Assembly (NCBI GenBank): GCA_964403885.1
Contig: CAYOHY010000008.1
Location: 1-64,000 of the forward strand
DNA from: CAYOHY01 sp964403885
GTDB taxonomy: Bacteria; Actinomycetota; Coriobacteriia; Anaerosomatales; PHET01
Reading direction: 5' to 3'
Length of the DNA stretch: 64,000 nucleotides
Below the pieces are notes generated by a model. The model was not told the DNA's origin, searched no databases, and saw only the letters and a list, made by a program, of their open reading frames with translations. Positions 24,926-34,621 of this stretch are shown piece after piece (position 1 is the first letter of the stretch; every line of letters begins with the position of its first letter). The translations under genes were made by a program, and so were the position numbers.

Positions 24926-26233
24926 TCAGTCCTTCTTGCGGAACTTGAACATGATCGGCGTGCCGGTGAAGTCGAAGCGCTCACGCATCCGGTTCTCGAC
25001 GTAACGACGGAAGTTGTCGTCCACGAGGTTGGGATGGTTGGCGAAGAAGGTGAATCCGGGGGGCGCAACGCGGGTCTGGGTGACGTAGTGCATGCGCAGC
25101 ATCTTGCCGTGCTTGGACACGGTGTGCCCGAACTCGCGCATCTCGGTGAGCAGCTTGTTGAGCTGGCTCGTCGAGATCTCCTTGGTGTAGTTGCCGTACA
25201 CGGTGTCGATGAGGTCCCAGATCTTGTGGACGCTTCTGCCGGTCAACGCCGAGATGCGCAGCACGGGAGCGAAGCCCACGAAGCCGAGACGCTCCTCGAC
25301 GCGCGTGACGATCTCTTCTTTGGCCATATCGTCCTCGAGCGCGTCCCACTTGTTGAGCAGGACGATCATCGCGCAGCCGCGTTCTTCGGCGAAGCGCGCG
25401 ATGCGCTGGTCCTGGTCAGTGAGGCCGATGGTCGAGTCGATGACGAGCAGCGCGACGTGCGCACGGTCGATGGCGCGCATGGCGCGGACGAAGCCGTAGT
25501 ACTCGACATCCTCGTCGATGAGCGATTTGCGGCGGATGCCGGCGGTGTCGACGAGTCGGTAGATCTGGCCGTCGCGCTCGAAGGTCGTGTCGATCGCGTC
25601 ACGGGTGGTTCCCGCAACGTCTGACACGATGGAGCGCTCACGGCCCACGAGCTGGTTGAGCAAGGAGGACTTGCCGGCGTTGGGTCGACCGATGATCGCG
25701 ACATCGATCGCGCCGTCGTCGACCTCGGGCTCGCTGGCCGGCAAGACCTTCACGATCTCGTCGAGCAGGTCGCCCGTGCCGTTGCCGTGGGTGGCGCTCA
25801 CAGGCCACGGGTCGTCGAGGCCCAGCGACCAGAACTCGTAGGTCTCAGACATCGAGCCCGGGTTGTCGACCTTGTTTACGGCGAGGAAGACCGGCTTGCC
25901 GGTGCGCTTGAGGAGTCGCGCGACCTCGACATCGTCCGGTTGCGGGCCGGTGCGGCCGTCGACCAGGAAGACGATGGCCTCGGCCTCCTCGGCGGCCATG
26001 AGCGCCTGAGAGCGGATCGACGACTGGAACTCATCGACGCCGCCGGCCTCGATACCACCGGTATCGATGAGCAGGAAGTAGACGCCGTTCCAGTCCGCGC
26101 GGTGGTAGCTGCGGTCGCGCGTGACACCACGTGCCTCGTGCACGATGGCGTCCGAGCCTTGGGCGATCCTGTTGACGAACGTCGACTTGCCCACGTTGGG
26201 GCGGCCGACGACTGCGACGATGGGTAGCGGCAT
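24926..26233 (-). CDS. der: Ribosome-assembly GTPase Der (EngA)
   Basis: The 435-residue protein has two tandem GTPase domains, each with its own P-loop (GRPNVGKST near residue 10 and GRPNAGKSS near 185), Walker B DT-GG and DTAG motifs, NKVD and NKWD specificity loops, and a C-terminal KH-like domain. It acts in 50S subunit maturation. The ATG lies 14 bases after the stop of the DUF512 gene. Confidence 0.96.
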   Translation of the reverse strand: MPLPIVAVVGRPNVGKSTFVNRIAQGSDAIVHEARGVTRDRSYHRADWNGVYFLLIDTGGIEAGGVDEFQSSIRSQALMAAEEAEAIVFLVDGRTGPQPDDVEVARLLKRTGKPVFLAVNKVDNPGSMSETYEFWSLGLDDPWPVSATHGNGTGDLLDEIVKVLPASEPEVDDGAIDVAIIGRPNAGKSSLLNQLVGRERSIVSDVAGTTRDAIDTTFERDGQIYRLVDTAGIRRKSLIDEDVEYYGFVRAMRAIDRAHVALLVIDSTIGLTDQDQRIARFAEERGCAMIVLLNKWDALEDDMAKEEIVTRVEERLGFVGFAPVLRISALTGRSVHKIWDLIDTVYGNYTKEISTSQLNKLLTEMREFGHTVSKHGKMLRMHYVTQTRVAPPGFTFFANHPNLVDDNFRRYVENRMRERFDFTGTPIMFKFRKKD

Positions 26234-26247
26234 GACCGCGTCACTCC

Positions 26248-27624
26248 TTAGGTTTCAGCGGGAGGGTTCTCGGCCACTTCTTCGAGGCCGGCCAGCAATC
26301 CCGCGGCGTCGGAGGATACCACACGCACGTCATACCCGCTCTCGCGGACGATATCGGCGTGCGTCAGGTCATCGAGCGTGACTCCATCGGCGTTGAACAC
26401 GATATCGGGCACCAGGTAGGCCGTGGGACGCCCAAAACGCTCCGCGTCCGAGCGGATCGCAGCCACCAGGTCGCCGCCGGTCAGTAGCCCGGTCACGCTC
26501 ACGTTGCCACCAAAGAAGCGGTTGGGCACCACGAGCAAGCGCACGCAGCCTGCCGCCTTGCACGCGTTGAGGGCGCCGGCCATGGTGGTGGCCGCCATCA
26601 TGCCGGTGACGATGGTTGCCGCCTCGGCCTCGGCGGGCAGTGCGTTGACCGCGGCCTCGAGCTTGTCTCGGATGGCGAGCGCCTCGTCGGCGAAGGTCCG
26701 CACGATGCCGATGCCGTTCTCGTACTGCGGGAAGTCGTCGTACCACTCGGTGGTCGGGAATGGCGCGCGCGCATTGAGGTAGAACTCGTCGGCCAGGTGC
26801 ACCCATGTGCGCTCATCGCGCTCGCGCGACTCGAACTGCCACGCCTGTACCTGCTGGATGACCATCGCGGCCTTGATCTGGTCCGTGTAGCTCTCCGAGA
26901 ACGTCTCCTGGTGCCGGGTGTAGCCCAGCGGCACGATGCCCACCGACTCGATGCCCTCGCGCTCAGCGAGCCACGTCAGCGTGGTGGTGAGCTGGTCGCC
27001 GTCGTTGACGCCAGGCACGAGCACGATCTGCACGTGAAGGTCGATGCCGGCATCGAGCAGCTGATCCACGCGCTCCAGCGTGCGGTCCTCGTGGGCGCAT
27101 ACGAGCTTGGCGCGCACATCGGCATCGACCGCGTGCAGCGACACGTAGAGCGGCGAGAGCTGCTGCTCCGCGATCCGCTCGACGTCTTCGTCGGTGAGGT
27201 TGGTGAGGGTGATGAAGTTGCCCTGGAGAAACGACAGGCGGTAGTCGTCGTCGCGAAGGTAGAGCGCGGGACGCAGACCCTCGGGCAGCTGGGTCATGAA
27301 GCAGAACGCGCAGTTGTTGCGGCAGATGCGCATGCCGTCGAACAAGACGTCTTCGAACTCGATGCCCCAGGGCTCGCTCATGTCGCGAGCGACCTCGACC
27401 TCGCGATACTCCCCCGCTGCCGAGCGCACGCCCAGCGTCGCGACCTCGCCGTCGGCGTACCACTGCCAGTCGAGGATGTCGCGCAGCCGCTCTCCGTCGC
27501 AGGTGAGGACCACGTCGCCGGCGCTCAGCCCGGCACGCTGGGCCGCGGACCCCTCGGTCACGACGGCGATCACCCCGCCGCGGGCGGTGGCGATGTCTGA
27601 AGGTGCGTAGTTCGCTCTGGTCAC
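26248..27624 (-). CDS. PDZ-radical SAM-DUF512 protein
   Basis: A 458-residue protein in three parts. Residues 10-75 resemble a PDZ domain. Residues 85-300 form a radical-SAM-like domain with the cysteine motif CRNNCAFCF (C-X3-C-X2-C) near residue 100. The C-terminal part is the DUF512 region. The family is widespread in anaerobic bacteria and typically adjacent to der, as here; its substrate is not established. The GTG start follows the ispH stop by four bases. Confidence 0.85.
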   Translation of the reverse strand: MTRANYAPSDIATARGGVIAVVTEGSAAQRAGLSAGDVVLTCDGERLRDILDWQWYADGEVATLGVRSAAGEYREVEVARDMSEPWGIEFEDVLFDGMRICRNNCAFCFMTQLPEGLRPALYLRDDDYRLSFLQGNFITLTNLTDEDVERIAEQQLSPLYVSLHAVDADVRAKLVCAHEDRTLERVDQLLDAGIDLHVQIVLVPGVNDGDQLTTTLTWLAEREGIESVGIVPLGYTRHQETFSESYTDQIKAAMVIQQVQAWQFESRERDERTWVHLADEFYLNARAPFPTTEWYDDFPQYENGIGIVRTFADEALAIRDKLEAAVNALPAEAEAATIVTGMMAATTMAGALNACKAAGCVRLLVVPNRFFGGNVSVTGLLTGGDLVAAIRSDAERFGRPTAYLVPDIVFNADGVTLDDLTHADIVRESGYDVRVVSSDAAGLLAGLEEVAENPPAET

Positions 27625-27628
27625 GAAG

Positions 27629-28462
27629 TCACTCCATGGATTCGATGGCTCGGATCACGCCTTGCATCTGCTCGTCGGGGGTCGATGCGCCGGCGGTGAC
27701 GCCCACGCTCGTCGCCCCGGCGAACCAGGCCGGGTCAAGGTCCTCAGCGGTCTCCACATGATAGGTGCGCTGGTTCGACTCGCGGCAGATCTCGACGAGC
27801 CGTGTGGTGTTTCCGGAGTTGTGGCCACCCACGACCACCACAACGTCCACACTCTCGGCGAGCTCAGCTGCGGACTGCTGCCGCTTGCCAGTGGCCGAAC
27901 AGATCGTGTTGAAGACGCGCAGCTCGTTGACGCGCCCCACGATCGCCGAGACGACCTCGGCGAGCCGGGCCTCGGACTGGGTGGTCTGGACGACGATGCC
28001 CACGCGGCGAGAAGGTAGTCGCGCGGGTAGCTCCGACGCGCTCTCGACGACGAGCGCCTCGCCACCGGCGTGCGCCATGATGCCCTCGACCTCGGGGTGG
28101 TCGGACTCGCCCACGATGAGTACCGAGTAGCCCTGCTCGCGCAGCATGCTGGCGGCCTCGTGGGCCTTGCTCACGTGCGGGCAGGTGGCGTCGACCACGT
28201 GCAGCCCCTTCGCACGAGCATCCTCGATGATCGCGGGGTCTACTCCGTGGCTGCGGATGACGAGCGTGCCGTCGTCGACCTCGTCGAGCCCGGACGCGAC
28301 CTCGACACCCTTCGCCTTGAGAGCGTTGACCGCCTGCGGGTTATGGATGAGCGGCCCGAGCGTGTGGACGTCAGAACCGCTTCGGGCGGCCTCCTCGGCG
28401 AGCTTGAGCGCCCGCTCGACGCCGTAGCAGACGCCTGCGTAGCGTGCGACTTCAACGCGCAT
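27629..28462 (-). CDS. ispH: 4-hydroxy-3-methylbut-2-enyl diphosphate reductase
   Basis: The 277-residue protein has the three Fe-S ligands expected of IspH, in YAGVCYGVERAL, DATCPHVSK and NTICSATGKRQ. It makes IPP and DMAPP in the last step of the methylerythritol pathway. Length is normal for the stand-alone form; there is no fusion to an S1 domain. It follows plsC by six bases. Confidence 0.95.
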   Translation of the reverse strand: MRVEVARYAGVCYGVERALKLAEEAARSGSDVHTLGPLIHNPQAVNALKAKGVEVASGLDEVDDGTLVIRSHGVDPAIIEDARAKGLHVVDATCPHVSKAHEAASMLREQGYSVLIVGESDHPEVEGIMAHAGGEALVVESASELPARLPSRRVGIVVQTTQSEARLAEVVSAIVGRVNELRVFNTICSATGKRQQSAAELAESVDVVVVVGGHNSGNTTRLVEICRESNQRTYHVETAEDLDPAWFAGATSVGVTAGASTPDEQMQGVIRAIESME

Positions 28463-28468
28463 GCGGTC

Positions 28469-29146
28469 CTACGCTCCCCTCGCGACGTCGCGAGCCTCGC
28501 GGATACGCTTCATCAGCTCGTCGGTCAGTGCAGCCATGCGCTCTTTGCGGCCGCCCTCGAAGTCGTCGGGATGCACGGGCTCACCGAACACGACCGTGAC
28601 CCGAGGAAACCTGGGCAGCTTCGCGCCTTTGGGCAACGCCTTATCAGTACCCGCGATGCCCACCGGAACGATGGGCACACCGGCGCGAAGTGCGATGAAC
28701 GACACGCCGCCTTGCGCCTCGCCCAGCTCGTCGGAGTCTCCCCCGGCCGCGCGCGTGCCTTCAGGGAACATGGCGATCGGCTCGCCTACGCCCAGCAGCC
28801 GCGTCGCGGTCGAGATCATCTCGCGATCAGCCGCGCCGCGCTTGACCGGAAACGCCCAGAAGCGGTCGAGCAGGAAGCCGAGCCACCCCACCTGCCACAG
28901 CTCCTCTTTGGCGACGAAGTGCAGCTTGCGCGGCGACCCGCACCACATGAGCGCGGGGTCGAGGTAGCTCACGTGGTTGCCGGCGACGATCACGCCGCCC
29001 TCGGGCAGGTTCTCGGTGCCCAGGAAGCGTACGCGATAGACCCACAGCAAGACGCGGCCGATGGTGTTGCGTACGGCGTTGCCAAGCCACCACGACGGGG
29101 CGCCCTCCCCCGCCATGGGCTTTCCGCGGTAGACGTTCTCGCTCAC
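28469..29146 (-). CDS. plsC: 1-acyl-sn-glycerol-3-phosphate acyltransferase
   Basis: A 225-residue acyltransferase with the NHVSYLD (H-X4-D) motif, the FPEGTR motif and the PVGIAG segment of the PlsC family. A hydrophobic stretch near residue 30 may anchor it to the membrane. It acylates lysophosphatidate, the step after PlsY. The GTG start overlaps the cmk stop by four bases. Confidence 0.92.
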   Translation of the reverse strand: MSENVYRGKPMAGEGAPSWWLGNAVRNTIGRVLLWVYRVRFLGTENLPEGGVIVAGNHVSYLDPALMWCGSPRKLHFVAKEELWQVGWLGFLLDRFWAFPVKRGAADREMISTATRLLGVGEPIAMFPEGTRAAGGDSDELGEAQGGVSFIALRAGVPIVPVGIAGTDKALPKGAKLPRFPRVTVVFGEPVHPDDFEGGRKERMAALTDELMKRIREARDVARGA

Positions 29147-29814
29147 GCGCGAGCCTCCTCGGCAAGTCGTGCGATGCGGTCGATCACCTGATCGATGGTG
29201 AGGCCGGTGGTATCGACGAGCTTGGCGTCGTGTGCCGGCGTCAGCGGAGCGACCTCGCGCGTCGAATCGGCCTCGTCGCGGCGCAGGATCGACTCGCGAA
29301 CTCCCGCAGGATCGACCACGTGCCCGCTCGCCGCCTGCTGCGCGGCGCGTCGGCGGGCGCGCTCCTCGGGGGTCGCGGTGAGAAAGACCTTCACCTCGGC
29401 ATCCGGGAAGACGACGGTGCCGATGTCACGGCCCTCGACTACGATGTCTGCCTCCTCGGCGAGGTGGCGCTGCTGGGCGACCATGGCCTCGCGGACCGCG
29501 GCGAGCTTGGCGACGGCGCTCACGGCGTCGTCGACGCGCGGCGTGCGGATCGCGCTCGTCACGTCGTCACCGCCGATGAAGACGCGCGATGGCAATGCCT
29601 CACCGGGCTCATGTGCGAACGACACCTCGTCGGTGAGCGCGATGCGCGCCACGGCGGACTCGTTATGCGGGGACACCCCGCTGGTGAGCGCTCGAAAGGC
29701 GATGGCACGATACATCGCGCCGGTATCGAGGTAGTGGAAGCCAAGGCGTTCTGCGACGCGCTTGGCGACCGTGGACTTACCTGATCCGGCGGGACCGTCG
29801 ATTGCGATGATCAT
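29143..29814 (-). CDS. cmk: Cytidylate kinase
   Basis: The 223-residue kinase has the P-loop GPAGSGKST at the N-terminus, the GRDIGTVVFPDA segment and the RRDEADSTRE motif of CMP/dCMP kinases. It phosphorylates CMP and dCMP. It is separated from aroA by 47 bases and overlaps plsC, an order (aroA-cmk-plsC-ispH-der) common in clostridia and actinobacteria. Confidence 0.95.
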   Translation of the reverse strand: MIIAIDGPAGSGKSTVAKRVAERLGFHYLDTGAMYRAIAFRALTSGVSPHNESAVARIALTDEVSFAHEPGEALPSRVFIGGDDVTSAIRTPRVDDAVSAVAKLAAVREAMVAQQRHLAEEADIVVEGRDIGTVVFPDAEVKVFLTATPEERARRRAAQQAASGHVVDPAGVRESILRRDEADSTREVAPLTPAHDAKLVDTTGLTIDQVIDRIARLAEEARA

Positions 29815-29861
29815 GTGGGTGCGGGTCGCTTTCGCTTGGGGACTGAGCCGCCGAGATTGTA

Positions 29862-31172
29862 CTACGCCGAAAGCCCTTCCAGCGTCTCAGCGAAGCGCGG
29901 AAAGCTCACGTCGACCGCCTCGAAGCACTCCACGGCGACCTCGCCCTCACCCGCAAGACCGGCAAGCGCCCACGTCATCGCGAGGCGATGATCATGCAGC
30001 GAATGGAGGTGCGCACCACGCAGCGCGGCCGGTCCGTCGACTTCGAGCCAGTCCTCACCCGCGCGCGCCGTGACGCCCAGCTCACTGAGGCCCTCGACCA
30101 CCGCGGCCAGCCGATCGCTCTCCTTGACGCGCAGCTCCCCCACTCCTTCGAAGCGAGTGGTGCCGTCCGCCTTGGCAGCGATGAGAGCCAAGACCGGGAC
30201 CTCGTCGACCAGCGAAGGTATCTCGTGGGTGTGCACGGTGGTCGCCATGAGCGCCGGTGTGAACCGGGCCGTGACGGTACCCATGGGCTCCGCACCGGCA
30301 GACGGGCCGGAGACGATGTCGACATCTGCACCCATGCGCTCGAGCACACGTAGGAACCCTATACGGGTCTCGTTGAGAGACACGCCCGGCATCGTGATCT
30401 CGCTTCCGGGGATGAGCAGCGCTGCCGCCACCATGAACGCCGCCGACGACGGATCACGCGGAACGCTGACGTCGACTGCCGACAAGACGTACGGGCCGCA
30501 CAGCGCAGCCGAGTTCGCCTCACGGTTGACCGTGACTGAGACGCCGAACGCCGGGAGCAACAGCTCGGTGTGGTCTCGGCTCGGGGCGGGCTCGGTGACC
30601 TTGACACCACCTTTGGCGCGCAGACCTGCGAGCAGCAACGCGGTCTTGACCTGGGCAGAGGCGACGGGCGAGGCGTAGGCGAACGGGCGAAGGGTCTCGC
30701 TGCCGTGGACCGTCACGGGCAGCGTGCCGGCTTGGGTGGTGTCGAACCGCGCACCCATCGCCGACAGAGGATCGGTGACCCGCCGCATGGGACGGCGCGA
30801 CAGGGACTGATCGCCGATCAACGTCACCGAGACGGGCCACCCCGCCAGCACACCCATGAGCAGGCGCGCCGTGGTGCCTGAGTTGCCGCAGTCGATGGGC
30901 GCATCCGGAGACTGGGGGCCACGCGAGCCCCAGCCCTCGATCTCACCCGCAAGCGATCCGTCGGGCTGCTCGGCGAGCGCGACGCGGGCCCCCAGCGCCT
31001 GCACGGCGCCGATGGTGGAGCGCACGTCCGCCGAGTCCAGTACGCCGTCGACGCGCGAGACACCCTCCGCCATGGCCGCGAACAGCACGGCGCGGTGCGA
31101 CAGAGACTTGTCGCCGGGGACGAGCACCTCTCCGCGCAGCGGGGGGGATCCGGGTCCGAAGATGCGGATCAC
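29862..31172 (-). CDS. aroA: 3-phosphoshikimate 1-carboxyvinyltransferase (EPSP synthase)
   Basis: A 436-residue enzyme with GDKSLSHRAVLF at the N-terminus, the NSGTTARLLMG segment and the late KESDRL motif. It makes EPSP in the shikimate pathway. The GTG start overlaps the tyrA stop (GTGA). It is the third gene of aroF-tyrA-aroA. Confidence 0.95.
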   Translation of the reverse strand: MIRIFGPGSPPLRGEVLVPGDKSLSHRAVLFAAMAEGVSRVDGVLDSADVRSTIGAVQALGARVALAEQPDGSLAGEIEGWGSRGPQSPDAPIDCGNSGTTARLLMGVLAGWPVSVTLIGDQSLSRRPMRRVTDPLSAMGARFDTTQAGTLPVTVHGSETLRPFAYASPVASAQVKTALLLAGLRAKGGVKVTEPAPSRDHTELLLPAFGVSVTVNREANSAALCGPYVLSAVDVSVPRDPSSAAFMVAAALLIPGSEITMPGVSLNETRIGFLRVLERMGADVDIVSGPSAGAEPMGTVTARFTPALMATTVHTHEIPSLVDEVPVLALIAAKADGTTRFEGVGELRVKESDRLAAVVEGLSELGVTARAGEDWLEVDGPAALRGAHLHSLHDHRLAMTWALAGLAGEGEVAVECFEAVDVSFPRFAETLEGLSA

Positions 31173-32317
31173 AGGTCGTCACCGGCCTCGGTCAGCGGGG
31201 TGAACCGGGGTTCGTAGCCAAGAGCGGCGAGCTCAGCGCCCAGGCGCTCCAGGTCGCCCTCGTCGGTCAGCACGAGGACCAGCAGCGCGCGGTCCTCGGT
31301 CTCGTGGTCGATGTCGATGCCTTCGATGTTGCATCCCGCGCGAGAGACGGCGCCGGTGATCTCGGCGACCACGCCGGGGCGGTCCCCCATCGGCACCACG
31401 AGCTGGGTGAGCGCTGCGGTCGCAGGCACCCATTGCGCCGGCAGTGCGCGGCGCACGTCGGCGGCACCTTCAAGCCACGCGCGGATCGCCTCGGCGTCAC
31501 GCGAGCGCACGCGCACCTCGAACTCTCGCAAGACCTCGCGCAGCTCGGAGAGCCCGGCGGCGAGCGCATCTGCGTTGTCGAGGCAGATGCCGGTCCACAG
31601 GTCAGGCGAACCCGCTGCGATGCGGGTGGTGTCCTTGAACCCACCGGCGGCCAGACGCATCAGCTCCCCGCCCTCGCCGGAGTGCACTGCCGCGAGGTCG
31701 ACGAGCGCGGCCGCGGCGACGTGGGGCACGTGGCTCACGATCGCGACCGCCTCGTCGTGCGCTTCGGCGTCGACCGAGATCACGCGCGCGCCCACGGCGC
31801 TCACGAGCGCGTGCACGCGGCTGTACGCATCGGCGTCGGTGTCGCTGCCGGGCGTGAGCAGCCAGTAGGCCCCGGAGAACAGGTCGGCGCGCGCCGCGGT
31901 GACGCCACTGCGCTCACTGCCCGCCATGGGATGACCGCCCACGAACAACTGCGGATGCGGCAACAGCGACTTTGCAGCCGCGAGCACGGCGCTCTTGGTG
32001 GAGGCGACGTCGGAGACGACCCCGTCGAACCCGGAGGTACCCAACCGAGACATCCACGGGATGGCATGACGGGCCGGCGTCGCGATGACCGCGAGGTCCG
32101 CACCGCCCGCGGAGAGCCACGCCGCGGCCTCGTCGGACTCAGGCAGTGCACCCTCATCGACCACGCCGTGGGAGAGCGCCCATGCGAGGGTCTCGGGATC
32201 GGTATCGATGCCCAGCACCGTAGGGGCTTCACCCAACGCCTTGAGCGCCCGGGCGAACGAGCCGCCGATGAGACCAACGCCGATGACGACGACGCGGTCG
32301 AACCCCGCGATCGACAT
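31169..32317 (-). CDS. tyrA: Prephenate dehydrogenase with C-terminal ACT domain
   Basis: The 382-residue protein has an N-terminal Rossmann motif GVGLIGGS, the GGHPMAGSE catalytic region, and a C-terminal ACT domain from about residue 310 that probably mediates feedback by tyrosine. An ATG at 32317 is preferred to a GTG one codon earlier because GGGAGG is six bases before it. The ATG shares bases with the aroF stop (TGATG). Confidence 0.92.
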   Translation of the reverse strand: MSIAGFDRVVVIGVGLIGGSFARALKALGEAPTVLGIDTDPETLAWALSHGVVDEGALPESDEAAAWLSAGGADLAVIATPARHAIPWMSRLGTSGFDGVVSDVASTKSAVLAAAKSLLPHPQLFVGGHPMAGSERSGVTAARADLFSGAYWLLTPGSDTDADAYSRVHALVSAVGARVISVDAEAHDEAVAIVSHVPHVAAAALVDLAAVHSGEGGELMRLAAGGFKDTTRIAAGSPDLWTGICLDNADALAAGLSELREVLREFEVRVRSRDAEAIRAWLEGAADVRRALPAQWVPATAALTQLVVPMGDRPGVVAEITGAVSRAGCNIEGIDIDHETEDRALLVLVLTDEGDLERLGAELAALGYEPRFTPLTEAGDDL

Positions 32318-33339
32318 CACAGGCCTCCCAGAGTCTTGTGCTCGACGCCCAACAACGGCTCGATCCCGGCCATCAGATCCTCGAACGCCGCCGGCGTGAG
32401 CGACTGCGGACCGTCACACTTGGCGCGTTCGGGATCGGGATGGACCTCGACGATCACCCCGTCGGCACCGGCGATGACCGCTGCGCGGCTCATGGGCGCG
32501 ACCAGCTCACGACGGCCGGTGGCATGCGACGGGTCGACGATGATCGGCAGGTGCGTGAGCGACTTGAGGGCCGCCACCGCGGCAAGGTCGAGCGTGTTGC
32601 GGGTGTAGGTCTCGAACGTGCGAATGCCGCGCTCGCACAGCATGAGGTCGCGATTGCCGCCTTTGAGCACGTACTCGGCAGCGGAGAGCAGCTCCTCGAT
32701 GGTGGCCGACAGACCGCGCTTGAGCAGCACGGGCTTGTTCATCTTGCCCAGCTCCTCGAGCATCATGAAGTTCTGCATGTTGCGCGCGCCCACCTGGAGC
32801 ACATCGGCCCACTCGGCGACGGTCTCGGCGTCTCGCACGTCGAGCACCTCGGTAACAACCGGAAGCCCGGCCTCGTCGCCCGCCTGCCTCAGCAGCTTCA
32901 GCCCCTCGAGGCCCAGGCCCTGGAACACGTACGGGCTCGTGCGAGGCTTGAACGCACCGCCGCGCAGCATGGTCGCCCCGGCCTGCTTGACCGCGCGGGC
33001 CACCGAGACGATCTGGTCCTCGGACTCGATGGAGCACGGCCCGGCCATGACCGCGAACGCACCGCCACCCACCATGGTGTCGCCCACCTTGACCACCGTG
33101 TCCTCGGGCTGGAACTCCCGAGTGATGAGCTTGTACGGTTTGAGGACGCGGATGACCTCTTGGACGCCGGGAAGACCCTCGAGCTCGAGGTTGTAGATGA
33201 TCTCGCGATCACCGATGACGCCGATGACCGTCTTGACCTCACCTTGTGACAGGTGGGCCTCGGCCCCGGCCTCACGAAGCAGTTCGACGACATGATCGAT
33301 CTCGGGCTGGGACGCGTGGTCCCTCATGACTACGAGCAT
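32317..33339 (-). CDS. aroF: 3-deoxy-7-phosphoheptulonate synthase, type I beta
   Basis: The 340-residue DAHP synthase has an N-terminal ferredoxin-like regulatory domain (1-70), as in the Thermotoga enzyme, followed by the TIM barrel with AGPCSIES, GGAFKPRTSPY, KRGLSAT and DPSHATGRR. It commits carbon to aromatic synthesis. The ATG follows GGAG. The N-terminal domain suggests feedback control by an aromatic amino acid. Confidence 0.95.
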   Translation of the reverse strand: MLVVMRDHASQPEIDHVVELLREAGAEAHLSQGEVKTVIGVIGDREIIYNLELEGLPGVQEVIRVLKPYKLITREFQPEDTVVKVGDTMVGGGAFAVMAGPCSIESEDQIVSVARAVKQAGATMLRGGAFKPRTSPYVFQGLGLEGLKLLRQAGDEAGLPVVTEVLDVRDAETVAEWADVLQVGARNMQNFMMLEELGKMNKPVLLKRGLSATIEELLSAAEYVLKGGNRDLMLCERGIRTFETYTRNTLDLAAVAALKSLTHLPIIVDPSHATGRRELVAPMSRAAVIAGADGVIVEVHPDPERAKCDGPQSLTPAAFEDLMAGIEPLLGVEHKTLGGL

Positions 33340-33419
33340 CGTGTATCACTCCTCGCATAGCGGCGTGCGCGACGGTTGTCAGGTACGTGCGTCGCGAGCC
33401 CGGTCAGCGGGGTGATGCG

Positions 33420-34520
33420 CTACAGAGAGCCGAGCTTCGCGACGGCCGCCTCGAAGGCGGCGACGGTGGCCTTCGTATCCTCAGGGGTACCGATACCCAC
33501 TCGCAACGCCGGCGCGGTGCCGAAGTCGCGAACGATCACTCCCTGTGACAAGAGGGCCTGGAAGAGTTCGACCGGCTTCTCCGTCAAGACATAGACGAAG
33601 TTCGTCTCAGACGGCACCCAGCGGATGCCGAGCCGGTCGAACTGCTCGTACAGATACGCCTTCTGCTCTTGGTTCTCGCGCCTGCGGCGCTCGACCTCGG
33701 ACTCATCGGCGATCGAGTAGAACGCGGCGACCTGCGCCACGGTGTTGACGTTGAACGGCTCGCGGACCTTGTTGACCGCCTGGATCATGGCGTCCGGCAA
33801 GACGCCGTAGCCCACGCGCAGGCCGGCGAGCGAGTAGATCTTGGAGAACGTGCGCAGGACGCCAACGCGTCCGTCTGCGCTGAACCAGTCAAGTCCGTTG
33901 GGGTACTTCTCGGAGGTCACGTACTCGAAGTAGGCCTCGTCGACGATGACCAGCACGTGCGCCGGGACGGCATCCATGAACCGGGTGAAGGCGTCACGGT
34001 CGTAGATGGTGCCGGTGGGATTGTTGGGGTTGCACAGAAAGACCAGCTTGGTCTTGTCGGTGATCGCCGCGAGCATGGCGTCGAGGTCGTGCACCTGGTT
34101 GCTCGTGAGCGGGACCCTGACGGCGGTGGCACCCATGAGCTGGGTCACCATGGGGTAGACCACAAAGCTCGGCCACGCGAAGACGCACTCGTCGCCGGGC
34201 GACAGGACGCACTGGGCGATCACGCGAAGCAGCTCGTTCGAGCCGTTGCTGACCACGACGTTGGCGTCCGCCACACCCAGATGCTGTGCAAGGCGCCGAC
34301 GCAGCGCTCGCGCGGAGCCATCGGGGTAGACATTGAGCCGCGGCAGCACGGCCGACATCGCCTCAAGCGCAGCAGGCACGGGGCCGTAGGGGTTCTCGTT
34401 GCTGGAGAGCTTGTGGATGCGATCGCACCCACACTGTTCACGGACCTCGGACGCGCGCAGACCGGGGGCATAGGGCACCATCGGCGCCAGTTCCTCACGG
34501 ATGAGTGCGTCCCAGTCCAC
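33420..34520 (-). CDS. hisC: Histidinol-phosphate aminotransferase family (HisC or aromatic)
   Basis: A 366-residue fold-type I PLP enzyme of the HisC family, with the SSNENPYGP motif, the NPNNPTGTI segment, DEAYFEY and the PLP lysine in SKIYSLAGLRVGYG. In this position, directly before aroF-tyrA-aroA in the transcription direction, an aromatic aminotransferase role is as likely as histidine synthesis. The GTG start follows GGGAGG by six bases. Confidence 0.85.
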   Translation of the reverse strand: MDWDALIREELAPMVPYAPGLRASEVREQCGCDRIHKLSSNENPYGPVPAALEAMSAVLPRLNVYPDGSARALRRRLAQHLGVADANVVVSNGSNELLRVIAQCVLSPGDECVFAWPSFVVYPMVTQLMGATAVRVPLTSNQVHDLDAMLAAITDKTKLVFLCNPNNPTGTIYDRDAFTRFMDAVPAHVLVIVDEAYFEYVTSEKYPNGLDWFSADGRVGVLRTFSKIYSLAGLRVGYGVLPDAMIQAVNKVREPFNVNTVAQVAAFYSIADESEVERRRRENQEQKAYLYEQFDRLGIRWVPSETNFVYVLTEKPVELFQALLSQGVIVRDFGTAPALRVGIGTPEDTKATVAAFEAAVAKLGSL

Positions 34521-34621
34521 GGGTTCCCTCCCAGCTACTGCGCCGGTGGGTCCGGCGCGAAGTGTGCGGACGATTGTCGCAGGTCAGATGCGTCGGGGCA
34601 AGAAGGAATCGCGTGCGACCC

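Noticed and set aside
26797..27600. Long open frame on the plus strand opposite the DUF512 gene.
   Set aside because: It mirrors the codon pattern of the real gene in high-GC DNA, has no ribosome site and no recognisable domain. The same holds for the many other long antisense frames, such as 7306-8922 and 41371-43050.
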